NCBI GenBank assembly: GCA_023428365.1
Contig: JAEYYQ010000205.1
Coordinates: forward strand, 1 to 23,106
DNA length: 23,106 nt
Reading direction: 5' to 3'
Origin: Pseudomonadota bacterium
GTDB lineage: Bacteria > Pseudomonadota > Alphaproteobacteria > Rhizobiales > Hyphomicrobiaceae
Both the position numbers and the translations under genes were made by a program. Below are positions 1-7,022 of the stretch, one piece after another. The first letter of the stretch is position 1. The number at the start of each line of letters is the position of its first letter. Under the pieces are notes generated by a model. It saw only the letters and a program-made list of their open reading frames with translations, searched no databases and was not told where the DNA came from.

Positions 1-2
1 TT

Positions 3-161
3 GTGGTCGTTCCCCGCGGCAGTATCTCGACCGCAGGTGCGGAATTGGCGGCTATTGCCGACAAGGAAGCCAAGATGGACGCGGCCGTAAAATCGGGCGC
101 TAAGATACCGGCGTGGCTGGATCGCGGGCTCGCCTCCGATGGCGTCCGTTACGTCGATTGA
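3..161 (+). CDS. RraA-like protein, C-terminal fragment (5' end outside window)
   Basis: The reading frame is open from the window edge to a TGA at 159-161 and gives about 52 residues. It begins VVVPRGSISTAGAELAAIA, continues with a charged helix and ends in RYVD. The Val-Val-Val-Pro-Arg strand followed by a long C-terminal helix matches the end of RraA-fold proteins (4-hydroxy-4-methyl-2-oxoglutarate aldolase-like, often labelled dimethylmenaquinone methyltransferase). The catalytic part lies outside the window, so substrate cannot be judged. Its stop is 7 bases before the start of a D-2-hydroxyacid dehydrogenase, so the two are probably one operon for a hydroxy- or keto-acid pathway. The family call rests on a short tail and is moderate. 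Confidence 0.55.
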   Translation: MVVPRGSISTAGAELAAIADKEAKMDAAVKSGAKIPAWLDRGLASDGVRYVD

Positions 162-168
162 GGACATC

Positions 169-1149
169 ATGAGCACCAACAGGCCGCGCGTGCTCTATCT
201 CAGTCACGCGCCGGAAGACGTCTATGCCCTGATCCGCGAAGTCGCTGGTGACGCTTTCGACGTCATAACGCTCGGTACCGACGACGATGCGGAACGCTGC
301 GCCGCCATCGCGGACGTCGATGCCGTGATCTGCGCGGCCACGCCACTGCGTAAACATCATCTCGACATGGCCAGAAACCTGCGGGTGGTGCATCATCAGG
401 GCGTAGGCTGGCAAGACACCATCGACTGGCAGGTTATCCGTGACCGGGGGATGCCGTTAGCTCTGACGCCGGAAGGCACAACGATCGGTGTCGCCGAGCA
501 CACCATTCTGTTGATGCTTGCAGCCTGCAAACGCCTATCATTCGCGGACGCCGAGCTGCGCCGCGGTAAGTGGCACGTGAACGCACTGCGCGCGGAGTCG
601 CGTGGGCGCTACGGGAAGTGCATCGGCTTCAACGGAATGGGTCGCATCGGTCAGGCGGTAGCGGAGCGTCTCAAGGCATTTGGCTGCTCTGGCATTTATT
701 GCGATCCGCAAGTTGTGTTGGCACCGGAACAGGAAGCCGCACTCGGCCTCAGACGCGCGCCGCTGGAAGAGATGCTTCCCGCTGTGGATATCCTGTCCAT
801 CCACGTGCCGCTGACGCCGGACACCCGCATGATGATTGATGCTTCCGCCATCGCGCGCCTAAGGCCGGGCGCGATTCTCATTAATTCCGCGCGCGGCGGC
901 ATTGTCGACGAGAATGCATTGGCGGCGGCACTTCAATCCGGTCATGTGCTTGCTGCGGGCCTCGACGTCTTCGAAAACGAACCGCCACAGCCCGACAATC
1001 CGCTGCTAGCTTTGCCGAATGCGATCCTAACGCCACACATTTCCGCTGGCACGCGCGACGCCATGCGCCAGAAGATGACGGCGATATTTGTGAATCTCGA
1101 CCGTTTCTTCAGTGGGCAGCCTATGAATAACATTGTCAGATTTCCATAA
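169..1149 (+). CDS. D-2-hydroxyacid dehydrogenase, NAD(P)-dependent
   Basis: A 326-residue cytoplasmic oxidoreductase that should interconvert a 2-keto acid and a D-2-hydroxyacid with NAD(P)H. The nucleotide-binding motif NGMGRIG lies at about residues 155-161, and the family catalytic triad is complete: Arg242 in SARGG, Glu271 in DVFENEP and His290 in LTPHISAG. Length is normal for the family. The ATG at 169 is preferred over the in-frame ATG at 139 because GAGG precedes it by about 6 bases and it starts just after the RraA-like stop at 161. Substrate is not deducible; the RraA-like neighbour suggests a small catabolic unit. The annotated family also includes phosphoglycerate and glyoxylate/hydroxypyruvate reductases. 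Confidence 0.9.
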   Translation: MSTNRPRVLYLSHAPEDVYALIREVAGDAFDVITLGTDDDAERCAAIADVDAVICAATPLRKHHLDMARNLRVVHHQGVGWQDTIDWQVIRDRGMPLALTPEGTTIGVAEHTILLMLAACKRLSFADAELRRGKWHVNALRAESRGRYGKCIGFNGMGRIGQAVAERLKAFGCSGIYCDPQVVLAPEQEAALGLRRAPLEEMLPAVDILSIHVPLTPDTRMMIDASAIARLRPGAILINSARGGIVDENALAAALQSGHVLAAGLDVFENEPPQPDNPLLALPNAILTPHISAGTRDAMRQKMTAIFVNLDRFFSGQPMNNIVRFP

Positions 1150-1543
1150 GTGCTGCGCCGCGCTAGCATTGGAATTAGCACCGGAAGCCGGATTGCAAGG
1201 GCTTAGCCGGCTCTTGATCAGGAGCACGAATCCGGAAAATTCAAGCCGGATATCAGCTCATTATCGCGGCGAGCCTCCTGCCCTTTAAGGGCAGCTGTTG
1301 CTTGAATAGCAAAAGTACACAGAGCGACGATGAGCATCGGCGTGTCATCCCGGAGCTGACGTCGCCAACACGAAGATCGATACACGCCGGCACACGTTCA
1401 ATGTCCGCCCCTGGTGCGCCAGCGATTACTTCCCAACCGCCCACGCGTCCGAATTGGACCAATCAAGATCTGAGTGTGCAGTCTGCCTGAAAAATTTTAC
1501 AGGCTGACTCATCGCGGATGAATTCCTACTTAAGCAAGCGTGC
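1150..1543. other. Intergenic stretch without a convincing gene
   Basis: About 390 bases separate the dehydrogenase from the promoter of the protease gene. The short open frames here look random in composition and lack good ribosome binding sites. One notable element is a near-palindrome, CTGCCC TTTAA GGGCAG, at 1278-1294. It has no T-run after it, so it may be an operator or nothing; it is not called as a terminator. Confidence 0.5.
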
Positions 1544-1568
1544 GGAATAAAGCGGCGCCCGTAGCGTT
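1544..1568 (+). promoter_or_regulatory. Candidate ECF sigma promoter upstream of the S8 protease
   Basis: GGAAT (1544-1548), a 16-base spacer beginning with AA, then CGTT (1565-1568) followed by GTCC. It resembles alphaproteobacterial ECF promoters (EcfG consensus GGAAC-N16/17-CGTT). The same spaced motif precedes the Asp-rich gene, the VKGC-like gene and the sigma gene in this locus. The -10 element ends 27 bases before the protease ATG. Confidence 0.75.
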
Positions 1569-1595
1569 GTCCTCACTTGAAGATACAAATGGGAT

Positions 1596-2870
1596 ATGTG
1601 GAAAATGCTCGTGCACGCACTCAGACTGGCCGCGTTTTCGATGGTCTTCACTTTGATATTCGCCTCGGGGCTGACGCTTTCCGTGTCATCCGGGGACGCT
1701 GAACTCCACAACAACTTCGGGATCACTCTGGTTTCCCCGGCACTCGCCGATGACGATGACGACGGTGATGATGATGACGACGATGACGGCCCGCGCCCGC
1801 GACGTGCGCCTGAGTTTGTCGTCTCGGCGCCGACCGCAGCCGCCCTCGACCAGATCGCAAGCCTCGGTTACGTCATCATAGCCCGCCAGAGTCTCGCCAC
1901 GACGGGCGTCGAGATCGCGCGTGTGCGGCCGCCAAGCGGAATGTCCGTTGCGAATGCACGGGCGCAAATCAACGCTCAGGTGCAAGGCGCCGTTATCGAT
2001 CTGAACCATCTCTATCGGCCAAACGAGTTTTCGTGTGGCGCCACCGGCTGTGCCGCCTTCAGCATGGTCGGCTGGCCCTCTCCGCAGACATGCCAGATCG
2101 AAACCACCATCGGCATGGTTGATACGAGTGTGAATCGCGATCATCCGGCGCTGCGCGATCGTGCCATCGAGACGGTTCCTGTGCTGTCGCAGGGACGCCA
2201 ACCGTCATCGAGTGTCCACGGCACAGCAATCGCTGCGTTGCTGGTCGGCCGTTCCGACACCACCACGCCTGGGCTGATGCCCAACGCGCGCGTGATCGCT
2301 GCCGAAGCGTTTCACCGCGCGCGCGGCGCCGATACGGGAGATGTATTCGACATCGTGCGCGCCATAGACCTATTGGCCGATCGGGGCGTTGGCGTCATCA
2401 ACCTGAGCTTCTCTGGACCGGCGAACGAACTGCTCGAACAGGTCGTCACGGCCGTCGTGCAGCGCGGTGTGATGCTCGTTGGCGCGGCCGGAAACGATGG
2501 CCCGCGTGCGCAACCGCTTTATCCTGCTGCCTACACTCCAGTGATCGCCGTCACCGCCATCGATCATCGGTCGAGGATCTATCGGCAGGCCAATCAAGGC
2601 GCGCATATCTCATTCGCCGCACCCGGTGTCCGCTTGCGGACCGCGGCGCGCGCCAGTGGCGGGCAGCTCCGTTCGGGAACGTCATACGCGGTGCCATTCG
2701 TTACGGCCGCCCTGGCCGTCAAGAGGGCGCGCCAACCGAATGCGTCGCCGAGCGATCTGGTGAGCCGGCTGGCGGATCAGGCCAACGATCTGGGAGAACC
2801 CGGCCGTGATCCGGTGTTCGGCTGGGGCCTTATCCAAATGCCCGCCGCATGCAGCGCACCGGCGGGCTGA
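1596..2870 (+). CDS. Secreted S8 (subtilisin-like) serine protease with poly-Asp stretch
   Basis: A 424-residue exported peptidase. A hydrophobic segment at residues 11-30 and an ALA site at 49-51 suggest a long signal peptide. If cleaved there, the mature protein would begin with five Asp, Gly, seven Asp (52-64), then GPRPRR. Residues 72-141 look like an I9-type pro-region. The S8 triad is intact: Asp176 (GMVDTS), His208 (VHGTA) and Ser363 (SGTSYAVP), with oxyanion Asn300 (AAGNDG). Cys147, Cys152 and Cys166 could form a disulphide. The start is only fairly certain, since its ribosome binding site is weak and an in-frame ATG lies at 1605. An ECF-type promoter sits 27 bases upstream and a strong terminator follows. 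It converges on a gene for another poly-Asp protein with the same promoter type, so that protein is a possible substrate or partner (inference). Confidence 0.93.
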   Translation: MWKMLVHALRLAAFSMVFTLIFASGLTLSVSSGDAELHNNFGITLVSPALADDDDDGDDDDDDDGPRPRRAPEFVVSAPTAAALDQIASLGYVIIARQSLATTGVEIARVRPPSGMSVANARAQINAQVQGAVIDLNHLYRPNEFSCGATGCAAFSMVGWPSPQTCQIETTIGMVDTSVNRDHPALRDRAIETVPVLSQGRQPSSSVHGTAIAALLVGRSDTTTPGLMPNARVIAAEAFHRARGADTGDVFDIVRAIDLLADRGVGVINLSFSGPANELLEQVVTAVVQRGVMLVGAAGNDGPRAQPLYPAAYTPVIAVTAIDHRSRIYRQANQGAHISFAAPGVRLRTAARASGGQLRSGTSYAVPFVTAALAVKRARQPNASPSDLVSRLADQANDLGEPGRDPVFGWGLIQMPAACSAPAG

Positions 2871-2900
2871 TCAAACGTCTCAGATGACAGAAAGCGGAAA

Positions 2901-2931
2901 CCCCTCCCGACATATCGGGAGGGGTTTTTTT
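2901..2931. terminator. Rho-independent terminator between convergent genes
   Basis: CCCCTCCCGA and TCGGGAGGGG form a perfect 10-base-pair stem around a CATA loop, followed on the plus strand by seven T. It ends the S8 protease transcript. On the minus strand only three T follow the stem, so it may also act, more weakly, for the Asp-rich gene. Confidence 0.93.
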
Positions 2932-2941
2932 AAGTCAGAGC

Positions 2942-3283
2942 TCAATCGTCGTCGTCATCGTCGCCGCGCCGCGGGACGTACACACGCGAAGGAGAGCGCT
3001 TGACGCCGGCGCGGCTCTCCGGTGCGCGCTGATAACGACGGACACGGCGATTGTCGTCGTCATCATCGTCATCGACACGATACGTCCCCGGCACAGTACG
3101 GCGCCTGACGGTGCGGCCATCGTCGTCATCGTCGTCGACTTTGTGGATCATTCCAGGATGGGGCATTTGCAGGCCCGCCCCCTGCAGTCCGGACGTCCCC
3201 GGCGTGGCCGAGACCTGCGGCACGCCCAGCATCGCACCGGCGGCAACACCACAGACCGAGAACAGAGCAATTCCATAGCGCAT
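2942..3283 (-). CDS. Small secreted poly-Asp/Arg repeat protein
   Basis: 113 residues; I recognise no family. The N-terminus is a clear signal peptide with a likely cut after VSA (residues 24-26), giving an 87-residue mature protein. That part has three Asp runs: six at 50-55, seven at 71-77 and six at the extreme C-terminus (108-113). Arg-rich linkers separate them, such as GRTVRRR and NRRVRR. The Asp codons mix GAT and GAC, so the runs are not a simple triplet expansion. There is one Glu (89), and the only Cys (11) is in the signal peptide. AGGGAGA precedes the ATG at a good distance, and an ECF-type promoter lies about 57 bases upstream. Acidic runs suggest binding of Ca2+ or another cation, but that is inference. 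The neighbouring protease also carries poly-Asp followed by basic residues. Confidence 0.85.
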   Translation of the reverse strand: MRYGIALFSVCGVAAGAMLGVPQVSATPGTSGLQGAGLQMPHPGMIHKVDDDDDDGRTVRRRTVPGTYRVDDDDDDDNRRVRRYQRAPESRAGVKRSPSRVYVPRRGDDDDDD

Positions 3284-3339
3284 CGTACTATCTCCCTACA
3301 TCGTCAATCGATCCGGAGTGCGCCGGATCATGCTGGGAG

Positions 3340-3365
3340 AACGCGTGCGGATTGACCTCTATTCC
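3340..3365 (-). promoter_or_regulatory. Candidate ECF sigma promoter for the Asp-rich gene
   Basis: On the minus strand GGAAT (3365-3361), a 17-base spacer beginning AG, then CGTT (3343-3340) followed by CTCCC. It lies between the end of the VKGC-like gene and the Asp-rich gene, so the small protein can be transcribed independently of the gene upstream. An inverted repeat, GATCCGG-AGTGCG-CCGGATC (3310-3329), sits in the leader just downstream. Confidence 0.72.
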
Positions 3366-3408
3366 ATGGATAACGACAGATATCTCATCGAGAATCGAAC
3401 AAACGGAA

Positions 3409-4929
3409 TTACTCCGTCGCCAACGCATCGTTCGGTTGCGCGATGATGCCCTGCGCCGCAACGACACGTTCCAGCGTCTCGTCCAGGTCATCGAACCAGC
3501 GCTGCTCGCGTGGCGGCAGCGGACCAGCCAGCGGCATGATCCAATCCGCCGCGCGCCAGCTGAATCCAATGGCCGTCAGGTCGCGGTTGGGATCAATCAG
3601 GGGCTGAGACGGTCGGCCGTTCAAGGACGCTGCGGATAGCACGCGCACCTCCAAATCCGCAGTGCCGTGGGTGCGCTCCCAAACCTGTTCCAGATGGTGG
3701 GCGAACAGCCGGATCATCTCGGGCCGGGTGGTCATTTTGCGGACCTGCCGATCGTCCAGGAACTCCTCCGGATCGATCTGCCACGTTCGGTCTGTCGCGG
3801 GATCCCGGACAGCGAACCGCGTCATGCCGTCCTTGCTGCGCAACATCATCTGCCAGGAAAACAGATGTCCCTGCTCGTGCCAGCTCACGAAGTCAGGATA
3901 GGCGAGGAAACGCAGCGGGATCAGCACCTGCGTAGCGACCCACGCACCGACGAAACCGGTTATGGCCATTCGCATCGGCCAAGCCGGTATTGAAGCGACC
4001 ACAATCTCCCGCGGAGCAACGACGGGCTTGGCCGTGCTGCCTACGAGTTTCATGCCGCGCCGCCAGAGCTGCCGAGGCCAATCGGGTGGAAAGAACAGCA
4101 GCGTCGCGGCTATCGTGAACCATGGAAAGATGCCGATATTCCAAAACAGCGCATTGAGACCATGGAACACGCAATAGGCGATGAAAACGTAAAGCCGCGT
4201 TGCAGGCAGCAAGAGCAGCGGCGCGCCGGCGAGATGCAGCACAATCGAGCCGTAGGTCGCAAGCCAGACGACGCCATCCATGAGCAGCAATGGCCCCAGC
4301 ACCGGAAGATGCGCATTGCCGGCGAGCCACTCGCGCAGCGGCTCGCCCTGCAGCCAGTCGCGATCGATTTTCATTAATCCGGCGTAGAAGTACATGATCT
4401 CGACCTGCGCGCACAGAAGGAGCACCGTCCACGCGGGGATCAGTGGCGGGCGCCGCGTGCGGCTGATGAAAGCGTCAACGGACCAGATTCGCGATGCTGG
4501 CACGAAGATCATGAGGAAGGCGATCAAGGCCACCAGGTAGAAGTGGTTGAGATAGCGTGCCTGATCGAGCAGGAACACGTAGCTGAACCCCAGGAAGAAC
4601 AGCACTATCGCGACGCGATAGAACAGACCGATCGTGATCAGCGCCGCCAGCACGCCGAGCGCCGCGAAATGCCAGTACATTCCAGTCCCAGGCCAGGGGC
4701 TGAGCCACGCGAAGCCCGGATAGGAAAAAAAGAATGTCGGCTCGATGTAGTAGCGCGCGATCCAGCCATACGCGAAATAGCGACCCACCTCCCACACCAT
4801 GATGAGGCCGAACAGGATACGGAACACAGCCGCCGATGCCGGGTCGACGGGTGCGAACAAGCGCACGCCCACGGCCTGCGCAATCGTGCGGCGCGGGGCT
4901 GGTCCAGTCATGGCGACTGCGGCTGGCAT
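3409..4929 (-). CDS. Vitamin K-dependent gamma-carboxylase-like membrane protein (HTTM domain)
   Basis: A 506-residue integral membrane protein. Several membrane segments fill about residues 30-285, and a soluble domain follows the last membrane segment near 330-350. Aligned by eye with human GGCX it keeps the core: LNHFYL (His129, like His160), AGLMKIDRDW (Lys187, like catalytic base Lys218), and the later FHGLNALFWNIG and FPPDWPR motifs. The C-terminal SWQMMLRSKDG, DPNRDL and W-x-x-PLAGPL stretches also match GGCX. Known members couple reduced vitamin K epoxidation to Glu carboxylation, and some bacterial homologues may only do the epoxidation. GGAG precedes the ATG. It is divergent from the sigma gene, has its own ECF-type promoter and lies directly upstream of the Asp-rich gene. 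Family call is firm; reaction and substrate here are unknown. Confidence 0.88.
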   Translation of the reverse strand: MPAAVAMTGPAPRRTIAQAVGVRLFAPVDPASAAVFRILFGLIMVWEVGRYFAYGWIARYYIEPTFFFSYPGFAWLSPWPGTGMYWHFAALGVLAALITIGLFYRVAIVLFFLGFSYVFLLDQARYLNHFYLVALIAFLMIFVPASRIWSVDAFISRTRRPPLIPAWTVLLLCAQVEIMYFYAGLMKIDRDWLQGEPLREWLAGNAHLPVLGPLLLMDGVVWLATYGSIVLHLAGAPLLLLPATRLYVFIAYCVFHGLNALFWNIGIFPWFTIAATLLFFPPDWPRQLWRRGMKLVGSTAKPVVAPREIVVASIPAWPMRMAITGFVGAWVATQVLIPLRFLAYPDFVSWHEQGHLFSWQMMLRSKDGMTRFAVRDPATDRTWQIDPEEFLDDRQVRKMTTRPEMIRLFAHHLEQVWERTHGTADLEVRVLSAASLNGRPSQPLIDPNRDLTAIGFSWRAADWIMPLAGPLPPREQRWFDDLDETLERVVAAQGIIAQPNDALATE

Positions 4930-4972
4930 GGCGTCTCCGTTATCGAACCATGGATACCTCGATAGACTGCGG

Positions 4973-4997
4973 AACGCACGGCTTGGCGATTTATTCC
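4973..4997 (-). promoter_or_regulatory. Candidate ECF sigma promoter for the VKGC-like gene
   Basis: On the minus strand GGAAT (4997-4993), a 16-base spacer beginning AA, then CGTT (4976-4973). The -10 element is about 43 bases from the VKGC-like ATG. It faces away from the sigma promoter at 5085-5109 in the shared divergent region. Confidence 0.73.
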
Positions 4998-5084
4998 GTG
5001 GGCATCACCAAAACCGCGTTTGAGGGATATGGATCGGTTCGCTTGAACGCATGGGCCTGCGTGCTAAAAAAATATACATAGGCT

Positions 5085-5109
5085 GGAATAGGCGGCGCAC
5101 CTCTCCGTT
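5085..5109 (+). promoter_or_regulatory. Candidate autoregulatory ECF promoter for the sigma gene
   Basis: GGAAT (5085-5089), a 16-base spacer beginning AG, then CGTT (5106-5109) followed by ATCC. ECF sigma genes commonly transcribe themselves, and this copy matches the ones before the other three units. With transcription starting about 6 bases after the -10, the ATG at 5143 fits better than the GTG at 5125, which would leave a leader of only about 10 bases. Confidence 0.75.
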
Positions 5110-5142
5110 ATCCTGGCATCGCTGGTGAGCCAAGGGCCCGAG

Positions 5143-5676
5143 ATGGCAGGTGCGGATCTCCGCTTCGACATGATATCGCTGCTGCCTCGGCTGCGGTTGT
5201 TCGCCTATACGTTGACGCGCTCTGCATCTGACTCCGATGACCTCGTGCAGAGCACCTGCGAGCGTGCGCTAAGGGCCAGCGATAGCTTCGAGCTTGGCAC
5301 ACGGCTCGACAGCTGGATGTTCAAGATCATGCGCAATCACTGGATCGATCAGACACGCCGGCATCGCGTCGAGGGCAACGTCGTGCATCTGTCCGGAGAG
5401 GAGCTGATCCCGGGCGACGATGGCCGTGACATCGTCGAAGCACGCGACGAGCTGGCCGCGGTCGATCGGATCATTCTGACGCTGCCGGAAGAGCAGCGCA
5501 CGGTCCTGGTGCTGGTGTGCTTGGAAGAGCTCAGCTATCGCGAGGCAGCGGCTGTCCTCGATGTGCCGATCGGCACCGTGATGAGCAGACTGTCGCGGGC
5601 CCGCCAGCATCTCGCGAACGCGCTAACTGGATCAACGCAAGCTGCGCCGATGAAGGGAACGGGAAGTCGGTCATGA
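5143..5676 (+). CDS. ECF-family RNA polymerase sigma factor
   Basis: 177 residues from the ATG at 5143, with region sigma-2 at about 10-75 (DSDDLVQSTCERAL, then LDSWMFKIMRNHWID) and sigma-4 at about 112-160 (LPEEQRTVLVLV, SYREAAAVLDVPIGTV, SRLSRARQHL). There is no sigma-3 or added C-terminal domain, as expected of ECF factors. AGGG lies 6-7 bases before this ATG; an in-frame GTG at 5125 is an alternative start. The stop overlaps the anti-sigma start as ATGA, so the two are translationally coupled. The same promoter motif precedes this gene, the VKGC-like gene, the Asp-rich gene and the protease, which makes it the likely activator of all four. The ECF subgroup cannot be fixed by eye. An EcfG-like general stress role is an alternative, but no PhyR or NepR is nearby. 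Confidence 0.93.
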   Translation: MAGADLRFDMISLLPRLRLFAYTLTRSASDSDDLVQSTCERALRASDSFELGTRLDSWMFKIMRNHWIDQTRRHRVEGNVVHLSGEELIPGDDGRDIVEARDELAAVDRIILTLPEEQRTVLVLVCLEELSYREAAAVLDVPIGTVMSRLSRARQHLANALTGSTQAAPMKGTGSRS

Positions 5677-6389
5677 CAACAGGACCGGTGAGCGACGACA
5701 TGCTGATGGCTTATGCCGATGGTGAACTCAGTGAGGCTGAGGCCGCCGCTGTGAAGCGTGCGGTTTCAAACGACCCGCACCTCGCGACTAAACTCTCCGA
5801 ATTCGAAGCAACGCGGCAACTCGCGCGTGACGCTTTCGCCAGTATCAAAATGCGCCCGGTCCCGCCGGAGCTTGTTCAAGCCGTTCTCTCGCACGCCTCG
5901 CAGCCCAAGGCACAGCAATGGCGTTTCAGGCGTCATCTGGTTCCGCTTGCCGCCTCGATCGCTGTCGTCGCCGGCGTAGTTGGCTATCTGGCCGGCATCT
6001 CCCGCGATCGCCAACCTTCGCTCCTCGCAGTGGATCGGGTGATGACCGAAGCGCTGGAAACCGCTGATAGCGGCGCAACAATCGAAACCGATCAGGGACG
6101 CCGCATCTCGGTGCTGGCGACGTATCGGTTGTCTGATCGTTTGTGCCGCACGTTTGCTATCAGCGCGGAAAATGACGCGGTGAAGGGCCTCGCCTGCCGT
6201 ACACCATCTCAATGGAGCGTCGAAGTCGCAGTCTCCGCGCCTGCGCAGACTTCAACGAGCTACTCCCCAGCCTCCAACCAAGCAACGCCGAGCATAGATG
6301 CGTTTCTCGATAGCACCGAGGCCGAAGGCCCTCTCGATGGCAAGTTGGAAGCCGAATATCGCAAGAAAAAGTGGCTGCTCGCCCGCTGA
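5673..6389 (+). CDS. Membrane-anchored anti-sigma factor
   Basis: 238 residues from the ATG at 5673, with GGGAAG upstream. The N-terminal domain (about 1-60) opens DDMLMAYADGELSEAEA and resembles anti-sigma domains that bind sigma factors in the cytoplasm. A membrane segment spans about 89-109 (PLAASIAVVAGVVGYLAGI). Residues 110-238 would be periplasmic and end in a basic tail. It lacks the zinc-binding His-x3-Cys-x2-Cys motif of ZAS anti-sigma factors, so it is not a zinc/thiol redox sensor of that type. Overlap with the sigma gene supports the pairing. The signal it senses is unknown; regulated proteolysis or a periplasmic ligand are both possible. There is an earlier in-frame start inside the sigma gene, but it is unlikely. 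Confidence 0.88.
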   Translation: MTTGPVSDDMLMAYADGELSEAEAAAVKRAVSNDPHLATKLSEFEATRQLARDAFASIKMRPVPPELVQAVLSHASQPKAQQWRFRRHLVPLAASIAVVAGVVGYLAGISRDRQPSLLAVDRVMTEALETADSGATIETDQGRRISVLATYRLSDRLCRTFAISAENDAVKGLACRTPSQWSVEVAVSAPAQTSTSYSPASNQATPSIDAFLDSTEAEGPLDGKLEAEYRKKKWLLAR

Positions 6390-6679
6390 CATCAAAAGAT
6401 TAGCGCACCTTCCAGCGTATGCGCGGCAGCAGATCGACGACGTGCGGTCGGTATTTGACCGGCTAACTCCGAAAACAGTTCGTAAATTTTCGGCCGCTTT
6501 TTGTTGGTGAAGCCATCACACTGGTCCGCCATCCTCCATTTCGTGATGGCGGGTCTTTCGCCCGGAAATAGTCCACCAGAAAGACCATCCCCAACACGTC
6601 CCGAAGAATGAGCGCGCCCATGAAGAAGCCGCGAAGAATAAGTCAATAAAAACAATGATCTACATGTTTCGCGAGCAAA
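6390..6679. other. Intergenic stretch with two inverted repeats
   Basis: No convincing gene. CCGAAAA (6469-6475) pairs with TTTTCGG (6487-6493) and is followed by CCGCTTTTTG, which could be a weak terminator for the sigma/anti-sigma unit. CCGCCATC (6526-6533) pairs with GATGGCGG (6545-6552) around an 11-base loop; no clear T-run follows. The rest contains nothing recognisable. Confidence 0.4.
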
Positions 6680-6755
6680 TGGTGGAGCCGAGGGGAATCG
6701 AACCCCTGACCTCTGCAGTGCGATTGCAGCGCTCTCCCATCTGAGCTACGGCCCC
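6680..6755 (-). tRNA. tRNA-Ala (anticodon CGC)
   Basis: The minus strand reads GGGGCCGTAGCTCAG at the 5' end and GGCTCCACCA at the 3' end; CCA is encoded. The acceptor stem GGGGCCG/CGGCTCC contains the G3:U70 pair that marks tRNA-Ala. The anticodon stem CTGCA/TGCAG encloses the loop ATCGCAC with anticodon CGC, which reads GCG. The T-arm has GGTTCGATTCC. All arms pair well and the total is 76 bases. No flanking integrase or repeated 3' end is seen, so it is not marked as an attachment site. Confidence 0.97.
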
Positions 6756-7022
6756 GAAATGTCGCGATGGGACGCGAAACCGCGGGCATTTAGGGGCGGG
6801 GCCTGAGGCTTGTCAAGCAATGCCACCGCCTCGCCTCAGCAAACAGCGGTTGTGTGGCCGAAGTTCAAACAGCAAGCCTCCGCGTGCCCGCTACAACAGG
6901 GGCCATTGAGACCTCGGATACGACGACGCTTGCCTGTTGGCGACGTGCTGCAACGGCAGTGCTTGCCCCACGCGGCATGCTTCGTTTACACGTTTCCCAC
7001 CAGCCGAGGAGACCGACACGCG
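6756..7022. other. Upstream region of the YggT gene and of tRNA-Ala
   Basis: About 270 bases between the divergent tRNA and the YggT gene. An open frame extends left from the YggT gene to 6810, but its sequence is not protein-like and has no ribosome binding site. Both promoters must lie here; I see no element strong enough to place them. Confidence 0.4.

Noticed and set aside
1302..1490. 62-codon frame between the dehydrogenase and the protease
   Set aside because: Random composition, no ribosome binding site, and no family resemblance.
1755..1790. Asp codon runs as a simple triplet repeat (microsatellite)
   Set aside because: GAT and GAC are mixed with Gly codons interrupting; the small protein's runs are also mixed, so slippage alone does not explain them.
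3405..3432. GGAAT, 19 bases, CGTT on the plus strand near the end of the VKGC-like gene
   Set aside because: The spacer is too long and no gene starts downstream on that strand.
6680..6755. tRNA-Ala as an integration site for a mobile element
   Set aside because: No integrase, no repeated tRNA end and housekeeping genes on one side; nothing supports an attachment site.
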